Source of the DNA: Cypionkella sp.
GTDB lineage: Bacteria; Pseudomonadota; Alphaproteobacteria; Rhodobacterales; Rhodobacteraceae
NCBI RefSeq assembly: GCF_030652235.1
Contig: NZ_JAUSBA010000013.1
Coordinates: 1 to 64,000, forward strand
Reading direction: 5' to 3'
Length of the DNA stretch: 64,000 nucleotides
Position numbers and translations under genes: made by a program
Shown: positions 53,182 to 61,251 of the stretch, in pieces
Layout: each line of letters opens with the position of its first letter
Position numbering within the stretch: position 1 is the stretch's first letter
Notes under the pieces: generated by a model
Database searches by the model: none
What the model saw: only the letters and a program-made list of their open reading frames with translations
Told to the model about the DNA's origin: nothing

Positions 53182-53987
53182 TGCAAACCCACCGCACCTT
53201 GCCGCGCCTGACCTTTGGGTCGGGCGCGGATTTTGGGTCGGCATCGGCCCGAGAATTGCCCGAGGAAGTCGCGGTAGCCTTGTCGTTTAACGGCTCAACC
53301 CAAGCCGTAATGATGGCCTCACCTGCCGATCTGGAAGATTTTGCCTACGGCTTTGCGCTGACCGAAGGTATTGCCAAGCCTGAAGAAATTCAAAGCGTTG
53401 AGGTGGAAGAAACCCCGCTTGGCCTAGATGTGCAAATCTGGCTGGAACCAAAGGCCGAAGCCCGCCTGACCAAACGCCGCCGCACCATGGCGGGCCCGGT
53501 CGGCTGTGGTCTTTGCGGAATCGACAGTCTGGAAGAAGCCACGCGGGTGATGCAGCCTGTGCCTGCCTCCAATTTCCGCATGGCCCCGTCCGAAATCATG
53601 GCCGCCGTCGCTTCGCTTCCCGCCGCCCAACCGCTGCACGATCTCACCCGCGCGGTTCACGCCGCTGGCTATTTCAGTAGCAAACTGCTGGCCGCGCGCG
53701 AAGATGTTGGCCGCCACAACGCGCTGGACAAACTCTGCGGCCATTTGATCCGCACCGCGCATCCGACCGGAGCCATCGTGCTGACCAGCCGCGTTTCCAT
53801 TGACATGGTGCAGAAGGTAGCCGCCCTCGGCGCGCCGATCCTGATCGCCGTGTCCGCACCAACTGCCCATGCCGTCCGCCTTGCTGACCTCGCGGGCATC
53901 ACCCTGATCGCCCTCGCCCGCCCTGATCGGTTTGAGGCTTATACCCACACCGACCGCATTTCGCAGGAGACCGCCCATGTCGCTTAA
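53181..53987 (+). CDS. fdhD: Formate dehydrogenase accessory sulfurtransferase FdhD
   Basis: This 268-residue protein delivers sulfur to the molybdenum cofactor of formate dehydrogenase. The CGLCG motif (GPVGCGLCGIDSLEEA) holds the persulfide cysteines, and AREDVGRHNALDKLCGHL is the other family signature. ATG 53181 overlaps the fdsA stop by one base (TGATG). It lies inside the fds operon, so the maturation factor is made with its target. Confidence 0.95.
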   Translation: MQTHRTLPRLTFGSGADFGSASARELPEEVAVALSFNGSTQAVMMASPADLEDFAYGFALTEGIAKPEEIQSVEVEETPLGLDVQIWLEPKAEARLTKRRRTMAGPVGCGLCGIDSLEEATRVMQPVPASNFRMAPSEIMAAVASLPAAQPLHDLTRAVHAAGYFSSKLLAAREDVGRHNALDKLCGHLIRTAHPTGAIVLTSRVSIDMVQKVAALGAPILIAVSAPTAHAVRLADLAGITLIALARPDRFEAYTHTDRISQETAHVA

Positions 53988-54225
53988 CGACACCCACGCA
54001 GGCCCGCACGCCAAGCTGATCTATATGGCGAACCAGATCGCCAAGTTCATGGAATCGAAACCGCATAATGAGGGCCTGACTCTACTTGCGTCGCATATCA
54101 ATGACTTCTGGGAACCGCGGATGCGCCGCCATCTGTTTGAAGTGCTTGACGCAGGCGGCGCTGGCCTGCGACCGCTGGTAGTCGAGGCGTCAGCGGCGAT
54201 CAAACGCCCAGTTATCGCGGCTTAG
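53977..54225 (+). CDS. fdsD: NAD-dependent formate dehydrogenase delta subunit
   Basis: This 82-residue protein matches FdsD: KLIYMANQIAKFMESKPHNEGLTLLASHINDFWEPRMR. It is needed for assembly or stability of the complex in related bacteria. It overlaps the 3' end of fdhD by 11 bases. Confidence 0.9.
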   Translation: MSLNDTHAGPHAKLIYMANQIAKFMESKPHNEGLTLLASHINDFWEPRMRRHLFEVLDAGGAGLRPLVVEASAAIKRPVIAA

Positions 54226-54375
54226 CCCGACCGCAAGAGAAAAAGATACTTCTGGATCACGGCATAAAACGAGTGCTTGAGCAACTATGCTGTTTATCCT
54301 AGGCTTAACGTATGTCGATCCGTGACTCACCGGGTCGGCCATTTTGATCGGATTTTATTGTATCGGAGACGTTTC

Positions 54376-55107
54376 ATGGGAAATGTCATTGTGCGATCGG
54401 GCTCGTCTGGGCAATCCGTCCGGGACTTGCAAATGGCGCTGAACAACCGCCTGAATCCTTCACCAAATCTGATCATCAACGGCCTTTTCACCCCGCAAAC
54501 CGAACGCGCCCTGCTGGCGTTTCAACGCTGCAACTGGCTAGAGATGGACGGCATTGCCGGGCCCTGCACGCTGGAAGCGCTGTATGGAACCGAGTCCGCT
54601 CCGATCATCCTGCACAACGTGCCCTATCTCAGCCAACCGACGCCAACGACCTGTTGGGCAGCGGCGACGGCGATGTTGACGGGGCTGTCGATCCAAGCCA
54701 TCCGCATGACCACGCCGCAACGTTTGCTGACCGCCAATGGTTCGCTGATCAACGAATGTGAGCATGGCCAGAGGCTTGAAGTGCATCAGACGTTCGCGCA
54801 ACTGCATCGGCTGCGCTATCAACCGCCGCAAAGCTGGCCCGTCGCGGCGCTGATCGGGGTGTTGCGGAGTGGCCCGATCATGCTGGAATTGCTGCATAAT
54901 CCCCGTTCTTTTCAACGCGGCAGCAGCTCGTCAGGGCATTATGTGGTGATCGTCGGGGCGCGTGGTTCGCACAGCTCCGACGCCACCACCACCACGCTGC
55001 GGATTTATGATCCCGATGACAGCGACGGTGAGGGGCTTTATTCGGCGGTCTACGCCTCCATGCTGCGCCGCGCTCCACTGGCGACGTTTGGGATGTTTAC
55101 CCAGTAG
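54376..55107 (+). CDS. Papain-like cysteine peptidase with peptidoglycan-binding domain
   Basis: This 243-residue protein has an N-terminal peptidoglycan-binding fold (VRDLQMALNNRLNPSPN, then INGLFTPQTERALLAFQR) and a C39/C70-like peptidase domain with QPTPTTCWAAATAML as the cysteine motif, SSSGHYVVIVGA as histidine and YDPDDSDG as the acidic residue. No signal peptide was seen. The ATG at 54376 follows GGAGAC. It could act on peptidoglycan-linked or secreted substrates; an effector role is possible. It converges with the phosphopantetheinyl transferase gene and overlaps it by 11 bases. Confidence 0.75.
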   Translation: MGNVIVRSGSSGQSVRDLQMALNNRLNPSPNLIINGLFTPQTERALLAFQRCNWLEMDGIAGPCTLEALYGTESAPIILHNVPYLSQPTPTTCWAAATAMLTGLSIQAIRMTTPQRLLTANGSLINECEHGQRLEVHQTFAQLHRLRYQPPQSWPVAALIGVLRSGPIMLELLHNPRSFQRGSSSSGHYVVIVGARGSHSSDATTTTLRIYDPDDSDGEGLYSAVYASMLRRAPLATFGMFTQ

Positions 55108-55744
55108 GCACAGCGCAAAATACTGCGAAGAAGTGGGCGTTTTCTACGCAGCACCCTTGGATTTGAAAGCCTTTTTCAATCGATGAGATGGCTTTGCAGA
55201 ATTCCGCGGTGCAACTTTGATCTTGCCAGATAATTCGTAAAGTTTGGAAATCGAAAATCTGCTGCGTGATCGGGTATTGCGCCTTATACGCGGCCTCTTT
55301 CGCGACAAAAATCCGCAGCGCCTGCAAGCCTTGCTGCGGCGCCGACAGGTCATTGATTTGTTTGAATTCCTCTGGCCGAAGCACAGTCGACCACAGTTCT
55401 GCGGGCAGCGGCTGCAAGGGTTCTATATCCAAACCCAGCCCCCGATACTCGCGCGTCCGTCCCATCACGGCGAGACATGCCCCCGCGCAATGGCTGATGC
55501 TGCCTGTTGCAGCTTCTGGCCAGATCGGGGCACGATCCTGACCCATCGGAATAGCGACAGGTGCAAAGCCCAGACCTTGCAAAGCCTGCCGCGCGGCACT
55601 GCGCCCGGTGGCAAATTCTGCCAATCGCGCGGGTACGGCGCTCGGCAAATCTTCTCTCGGCCAAAGTGTAAGTGGCGCGGCGGGTTCGCCCAGCGTAACG
55701 CCGCGTGGCAAAATCGCGCGCAGTCGTGCCGCGATGTCAGGCAT
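55097..55744 (-). CDS. 4'-phosphopantetheinyl transferase (Sfp/EntD type)
   Basis: This 215-residue enzyme moves phosphopantetheine from CoA to carrier-protein serines. GSISHCAGACLAV, GLGLDIEP with its metal-binding acidic residues, and FVAKEAAYKAQYP are the three family motifs, in the EntD-like order. Its ATG overlaps the NRPS stop by eight bases, so it probably activates the ACP and PCP of this operon. Confidence 0.9.
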   Translation of the reverse strand: MPDIAARLRAILPRGVTLGEPAAPLTLWPREDLPSAVPARLAEFATGRSAARQALQGLGFAPVAIPMGQDRAPIWPEAATGSISHCAGACLAVMGRTREYRGLGLDIEPLQPLPAELWSTVLRPEEFKQINDLSAPQQGLQALRIFVAKEAAYKAQYPITQQIFDFQTLRIIWQDQSCTAEFCKAISSIEKGFQIQGCCVENAHFFAVFCAVPTG

Positions 55745-58700
55745 TCACCTGCCCACGCATCGCGCGCCGTCGCGCCATCGCATCGGCGCGCGCATCGCCA
55801 CGGTCGGACACCACCGCAGGGACCGCTTTCGGGCGATCATCCAAATGCGCCGCCAAAGCCGACAAAACCGGGAAACGGAAGATATCGGTGATCGACAGCT
55901 TCGCTGCGCCAAGGCTATCCCGGATCTCGCGATGGACTTGCACCGCCAGCAGGGAATGCCCTCCCAAGGCGAAGAAATTGTCCTGCGAGCCGACTTTCGC
56001 CACCCCCAAAACCCGCGCCCAGATGGCCGCGATCTGCGATTCAATATCCGAGCTGGGCGCAACAAAGCTTGGCGTTTCAAGCGCCTTGGCGCTTGGGGCC
56101 GGCAGGGCCTTGCGATCTACCTTACGGTTCGGCGTTAGCGGAAAGGCATTAAGGCTGACAAAATGCGCGGGCATCATGTGCTCAGGCAAAAGCCCCGCCA
56201 ATTCGGCCCGCAGTGCGACCTCGGTCGCCGCGCCAACAATATAAGCCACCAGCCGCAAGTCACCCGGCGTATCTTCGCGCGCCATCACCACGGCTTGCCG
56301 CACCCCCGGCTGCGCTTCCAGCACAGATTCAATCTCGCCCAGCTCAATCCGGTAGCCGCGCAGTTTGACTTGATGATCGGTGCGACCTAGGAAATCGATC
56401 TTACCATCCACCCGCCACCGCACCAGATCGCCCGTACGATACATCCGCGCGCCCCAAGCGCAGGCACGATCAGTTGAAACAAAACAATCGTTCATAAACC
56501 GCTCTGCTGTCAGATCAGGGCGCTGCCAATAGCCGCGCGTCACACCATCGCCACCGATCCACAACTCTCCTGCCACACCGGGGGCAACCGGATTCATCAC
56601 CGCATCCAGCACATAAATCTGTTGGTTTGCCAACGGCTTGCCGATATTGCACACCCCATCAACCTCGCTGACTTCCTCCACCGAAGACCAGATGGTTGTC
56701 TCGGTCGGTCCATACATGTTCAACACCCGTGCCGACGTCGCACGGCGCAAATCAGCAACCAGCGCGCCCGGCAAAGCCTCGCCGCCCAGCATCACGGTCT
56801 TCACCCCCGCCAAAGCCATGCGCGACTCATCATTCATCACGATCATTCGTGCCATCGACGGTGTACATTGCAGATGCGTCACCTTATGCCGCAATATCTG
56901 CGCCGCGATCGAGAAATCATCCTCGGCCACGCCACCGCCCGCATTGGCGCGCTTAACCACTTCGGCCAGCGGATATAGCCCCTCCATGACTTTCTCGGGT
57001 GCTACGCCATAGTCGATCAGGCAGGCCACTTCGCCCACGCCAATCCGCTTCAACTGCTCCACCCGTGCCAGTGCGTCGTTGACTGTGCCGAACAGGCCCG
57101 AGTCCTCAAAATAGCGCTGGAAAGCGAAATCGAGGATCGCCTCGGTCTCCTCGTCGCTCAGCGATTGCAGATCAATCTGCATCGGATTTGAGACGCCCTG
57201 CGGCTTTTTGAATGCCGGGAAAGCCCACGCATATTGCTTGATCAGCGCCGCAGCCGAGCGCAGATAATCCTTCATCGGCCCGCGCGACACTTCCCGCGCA
57301 TGATCACGGTCGCGCGCGATATAGCTGTGCAGCATCAGAGTCACGGTATGGTTGGCCGGATCATGCCCGACCTCACGAAGCGCCTGATGATAAAGCTTAA
57401 TCTTACCAGCCACTTCCTCAATCGACTGACCCAGAAGATGCGTGAGTACATTCGCACCAATCGCCCCGGCTTCGCGCCAAGTTTCGGGATTGCCCGCCGT
57501 TGTCACCCATAGCGGCAGTTCTTTCGATACCGGGCGCGGCTGGCTGATCAGTTCAAACGTGCCGCCATCTGCGGTCGGAAACCCAACCTTTTCACCCCGC
57601 CACAGCCTGCGTACCTGATCCGCAGCGGCAAACATCGCCGCCTTGTTGTTCGGCGGCGTATTCTCGGGCCGCAGCACGAAATCATCCGGGTGCCAGCCCG
57701 AAGCCACCGCCACCCCGGCGCGGCCGTTCGTCAGATTGTCGATCACCGCCCATTCCTCGGCAATCCGCGCCGGATGGTGCAGGGGCATCACGCAAGACCC
57801 TGCACGCACGCCAATGTTTTTCGTCACCGCCGCCACCGCCGCCCCGGTAACCGAAGGGTTCGGATAGGGGCCGCCAAAGGCGTGAAAATGCCGCTCTGGC
57901 GTCCAGACTGCGCAAAAGCCGTGTGTATCGGCGAACTTGGCACCTTCCAGCAGCAACTCGTATTTCTTCGGACCGGCACCGTCATCATTGCCCCAGTAGT
58001 ACAGCGAGAAATCCATCTTCTGCGCCGATGCAATCGCCCCACCCGACACCAGGCTGCGGTTTTCATCGCTGGTCAGCACCACTTTGAAGCCCCGCGCCAG
58101 TGTCCAGAACAGCTCCAGCACCGAAATGTCAAAGGACAGCGAGGTCACGGCCAGCCACACCCCGGCCTCTGGGCCAATGCGCTGATCCATCCCGGTGAAG
58201 AAATTGGCCACATTGCGGTGTTCCACCATAACACCCTTCGGTCGCCCGGTAGATCCAGAAGTATAGATCATATAGGCCAGATCAGCCGAGGTGACACCAG
58301 ATATAGGGTTGGCATCGCTGGCTTGACTGGTGCGCGCGTCGGTATCCAAACACAGCACTTGCGCTGCATGCTCGGGCAAACCCGCCGCAATGTCACTTTG
58401 CGTCACGATCACCGGGCAGGCGGAATCCTCAATATACAAGGCAATCCGATCCGCCGGATAGGTCGGGTCCATCGGCACATAAGCCCCGCCCGCCTTGTGG
58501 ACCGCCAGAGCACCAACCAGCAGATCAAGGCTGCGATGCGTGCACAGGCCCACCAGTGTGCCCGGCACCACGCCCATGCCGATCAGCACATGCGCAACCC
58601 GATTGGCGCGGGCATTCAGCGCGGCATAGGTCAGGTTTTGATCGTTGCAGACCAAAGCAACAGCGTCAGGACTGCGCAGCACTTGGCTCTCAAAGGCTTG

Positions 58701-60227
58701 ATGCACGCAAAGGCTTGAATCATATGGTGCTTTCGTCTGATTCCAGCCGTGCAGCACCTGCTCACGCTCAGCATCCGTCAGGTTTGAGATGCTGGAAAGT
58801 GGCGCATCAGGCGCAGCCTTTGCCAAGGCCGCGACCAGATGGGCGATGCGTGCGCCGTAGGCCTGCGCCTCGGCCAAGGACAGGCGCGTGGCGTCGAAAT
58901 ACAGAGCAGTGGGCGTCAGCGTAACTGTGGTTCCTGTGATCGGGCCAGCCTCTGCCACGCCAACTTGCGGACATTGCAGGCCAGCAAGCGCCGTGTCACG
59001 TGTCATCAGATCCAGCGCGAAGCCCGGCTTCGGTGCCAAATCCAAACTCTGCCGCGCGTGCGTGACGCTGCCCACAGCCGCAACCCGCAAAGGTCGCCAA
59101 CCCGAGGTATAGCCCACCAGCTCCTGCGCCTCCTGCGCCAGATCGACCACAGCCGCGCCAGAGGCCAGTCCAGCAGCCAGTGCAAGGTCGGCAAGCGCGC
59201 CCGAAAGCGGCAGCGTTTGCCAGTCAGCAGCCGCCATACTCGCATGACCAAGTGCGGCAGGTTGCATTGATTTCAAAGCCTTGCGCAAGGCAGGTTCCGC
59301 CACAGCCAAGCCTTTCCCCAATTCGGTCAGCCCCTCGGCCCCAACCAGAAGCGCCGTATCCGTCACTGTTGCAGGCGAAACCGCCAGCCCCTTTTCCTGA
59401 CAGGTCAACCGCTGCAACCGCACCGCACCTGAACCGCAAGCCACCACCAATCCCGCTTCATCGGCGCGCAAAACCTGCCCCGGAACGCCCGAAGCTTCGG
59501 CAATCTCCGCAGCGCCTACGTTCAAAACACCCGCCCCAAAGGCAATTTTCGCCGTGGTCAGCGGGTTCCAATAGCGGCCATGATCCAAGGCCCGCACCAA
59601 GCGCACCACCGCCTCGGCGGGTTGCGAGAAATCAATCCGCCCCATCGCCGCCGGACGCTTATGGCGCAAATACAGCCGACGCTGGCTTAAGTCCTGCGGC
59701 TGACGCTGCAACACGCCACTTTCCAACTGCGCCAAAACGCTGGGAAAACTTTCCATCGCTGCTTCAAAACAGCGGGTGTTCAAGGTCAGCGCAGTGTCCT
59801 GTGGGGCGATCTCAAAGCCGCGGCTTTCCAGCACATCGCCTTCATCGACGCCGCTCTCAATCAGATGCCACGAAATGCCATGTTGAGTCTCACCATTCAG
59901 AATCGCCCAGACCGGAGCATTCAACCCCGCATACTGCGGCAAAGGCCCGTCGTGAAAGTTCACCGCCCCCCGCGCCAGTGCCAAAACCTCTGGCCCAATC
60001 ACCGATAGGTTGGCCACCGAAAGCAGCCAATCGACGCGCGTGCCCAACCGCACCGCCAGATCACGTCCATAGGCCTCTACCCGCAAACCCCGCCCCAGCG
60101 CCCATTGCCGCACATCCGCGTTGCGCGTCACCACCGCCGCAAGCCGGTGACCCCGCGCCAACAGCATCTCGCCGCACTGGCGGGTCAGGGTTTCATTGCC
60201 GATCAGATAGGTGGAAAACTGGGTCAT
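55737..60227 (-). CDS. NRPS: formyltransferase, condensation-like remnant, adenylation domain split by luciferase-like monooxygenase, PCP
   Basis: This 1496-residue protein has, in order: a formyltransferase (about 1-205; N90, H92 and D128 in the catalytic positions) with its C-terminal barrel (to about 285); a weak condensation-like stretch (about 295-495) without HHxxxDG; an adenylation domain (about 500-728, then 1100-1385; YMIYTSGSTGRPKG, YGPTETT, YRTGDLVRW) interrupted between motifs A4 and A5 by an FMN-type luciferase-like monooxygenase (about 730-1098) of the MupA/Atu3671 kind; and a PCP with S1425 in LGGHSLLAV. The selectivity residues read D-I-L-Q-M-G-M-I-W-K, close to the published glycine code. 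It starts 10 bases after the glycosyltransferase gene. Confidence 0.88.
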   Translation of the reverse strand: MTQFSTYLIGNETLTRQCGEMLLARGHRLAAVVTRNADVRQWALGRGLRVEAYGRDLAVRLGTRVDWLLSVANLSVIGPEVLALARGAVNFHDGPLPQYAGLNAPVWAILNGETQHGISWHLIESGVDEGDVLESRGFEIAPQDTALTLNTRCFEAAMESFPSVLAQLESGVLQRQPQDLSQRRLYLRHKRPAAMGRIDFSQPAEAVVRLVRALDHGRYWNPLTTAKIAFGAGVLNVGAAEIAEASGVPGQVLRADEAGLVVACGSGAVRLQRLTCQEKGLAVSPATVTDTALLVGAEGLTELGKGLAVAEPALRKALKSMQPAALGHASMAAADWQTLPLSGALADLALAAGLASGAAVVDLAQEAQELVGYTSGWRPLRVAAVGSVTHARQSLDLAPKPGFALDLMTRDTALAGLQCPQVGVAEAGPITGTTVTLTPTALYFDATRLSLAEAQAYGARIAHLVAALAKAAPDAPLSSISNLTDAEREQVLHGWNQTKAPYDSSLCVHQAFESQVLRSPDAVALVCNDQNLTYAALNARANRVAHVLIGMGVVPGTLVGLCTHRSLDLLVGALAVHKAGGAYVPMDPTYPADRIALYIEDSACPVIVTQSDIAAGLPEHAAQVLCLDTDARTSQASDANPISGVTSADLAYMIYTSGSTGRPKGVMVEHRNVANFFTGMDQRIGPEAGVWLAVTSLSFDISVLELFWTLARGFKVVLTSDENRSLVSGGAIASAQKMDFSLYYWGNDDGAGPKKYELLLEGAKFADTHGFCAVWTPERHFHAFGGPYPNPSVTGAAVAAVTKNIGVRAGSCVMPLHHPARIAEEWAVIDNLTNGRAGVAVASGWHPDDFVLRPENTPPNNKAAMFAAADQVRRLWRGEKVGFPTADGGTFELISQPRPVSKELPLWVTTAGNPETWREAGAIGANVLTHLLGQSIEEVAGKIKLYHQALREVGHDPANHTVTLMLHSYIARDRDHAREVSRGPMKDYLRSAAALIKQYAWAFPAFKKPQGVSNPMQIDLQSLSDEETEAILDFAFQRYFEDSGLFGTVNDALARVEQLKRIGVGEVACLIDYGVAPEKVMEGLYPLAEVVKRANAGGGVAEDDFSIAAQILRHKVTHLQCTPSMARMIVMNDESRMALAGVKTVMLGGEALPGALVADLRRATSARVLNMYGPTETTIWSSVEEVSEVDGVCNIGKPLANQQIYVLDAVMNPVAPGVAGELWIGGDGVTRGYWQRPDLTAERFMNDCFVSTDRACAWGARMYRTGDLVRWRVDGKIDFLGRTDHQVKLRGYRIELGEIESVLEAQPGVRQAVVMAREDTPGDLRLVAYIVGAATEVALRAELAGLLPEHMMPAHFVSLNAFPLTPNRKVDRKALPAPSAKALETPSFVAPSSDIESQIAAIWARVLGVAKVGSQDNFFALGGHSLLAVQVHREIRDSLGAAKLSITDIFRFPVLSALAAHLDDRPKAVPAVVSDRGDARADAMARRRAMRGQVNA

Positions 60228-60237
60228 CTTGGCGTCC

Positions 60238-61251
60238 TTAGCCCTCGGTCGTGCGGGGCGATTTGGCTAAAGCGGCAGGTTTGCCGAAAACGGGGCTGAC
60301 CGCCGTACACAAAGCGTGCAGGGTCAGGTCTGTCAGATACAGCGGCGGATCGCCGCGGTCTTTGCGCTGGATCAGCAGCCGCGCACGCCACAAGACGCCG
60401 CCCGAAAGCAGCGCCAGTGTGGCCGCGAAAGCATAGCCAGCACCATGGTTTTTCACGAAATAATACAGGCGGCTGTCCAGCCAGAACCCCGGTATGCGCT
60501 GCCATTCCTGCATCCCTGTCGAGGCTGATCCGATATGCATCACCCGGCTTTCCACCACATAATCCGTCGGCCAACCCGCCAAAGCCGCCCTGCGACATAG
60601 ATCGGTTTCCTCAAAATACAAGAAAAACCGCTCGTCAAACAAACCGATCTGATCCAGCACCGCCATCCGCATCATCAGGCTTGCCCCTGCCAACCAATCC
60701 ACCCGACAGGTGGCTTGCGGGATCGGTTGCGCCACAATCCAGCGGTTCAACATCCGGCTGACCGGGCCGAACCTGATCTGCGACTCAAACTCTGAGGCAA
60801 TCGAGGGAAAGCGAAACGCCGTACGATGCGGTGCGACATCGTCGCCATAAATGAAGCTGCCCGCGAACCCCGTTGCAGGATGGGTCTGCAGATGCATTAG
60901 CAGCGCCCGGATCGCATCACTGTCGGGAAAGGCATCAGAATTCAGGATATAGACAAATTCCGGCGCAGAACCGTCCGGCATGCCTGCGCGGATGCCAAAA
61001 TTATTGCCCGCGCCAAAGCCGCCATTATGACCCGATTGCAGCACCCGCACCGCCTGCGCACCCTTGTCCCAGCCGCACTTTCGCACCTCAGCAGTCATTG
61101 TTTCAAACGATCCATCTCCGGAATCGTTGTCAACAATAACCAGCGCGCCTGCGATGCCGTCCAATGCCATCAGCGCCGATTCCGCCGCCCGCAGTGTCAT
61201 CTCGGCCGAGCGCCAGTTCAGCAAAACCGTCAACAACCCCGCCATGCTCAT
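60238..61251 (-). CDS. Family 2 glycosyltransferase
   Basis: This 337-residue GT-A enzyme has VIVDNDSGDGSFE, GGFGAGNNFGIR, the metal-binding NSDA segment in FVYILNSDAFPDSD and ETDLCRRAALAGWP, typical of rhamnosyl-type GT2 proteins. A hydrophobic C-terminal segment (AGYAFAATLALLSGGVLW) suggests membrane association. Its start overlaps the PKS stop (ATGA), so it probably decorates the operon's product. The sugar cannot be predicted. Confidence 0.88.
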   Translation of the reverse strand: MSMAGLLTVLLNWRSAEMTLRAAESALMALDGIAGALVIVDNDSGDGSFETMTAEVRKCGWDKGAQAVRVLQSGHNGGFGAGNNFGIRAGMPDGSAPEFVYILNSDAFPDSDAIRALLMHLQTHPATGFAGSFIYGDDVAPHRTAFRFPSIASEFESQIRFGPVSRMLNRWIVAQPIPQATCRVDWLAGASLMMRMAVLDQIGLFDERFFLYFEETDLCRRAALAGWPTDYVVESRVMHIGSASTGMQEWQRIPGFWLDSRLYYFVKNHGAGYAFAATLALLSGGVLWRARLLIQRKDRGDPPLYLTDLTLHALCTAVSPVFGKPAALAKSPRTTEG

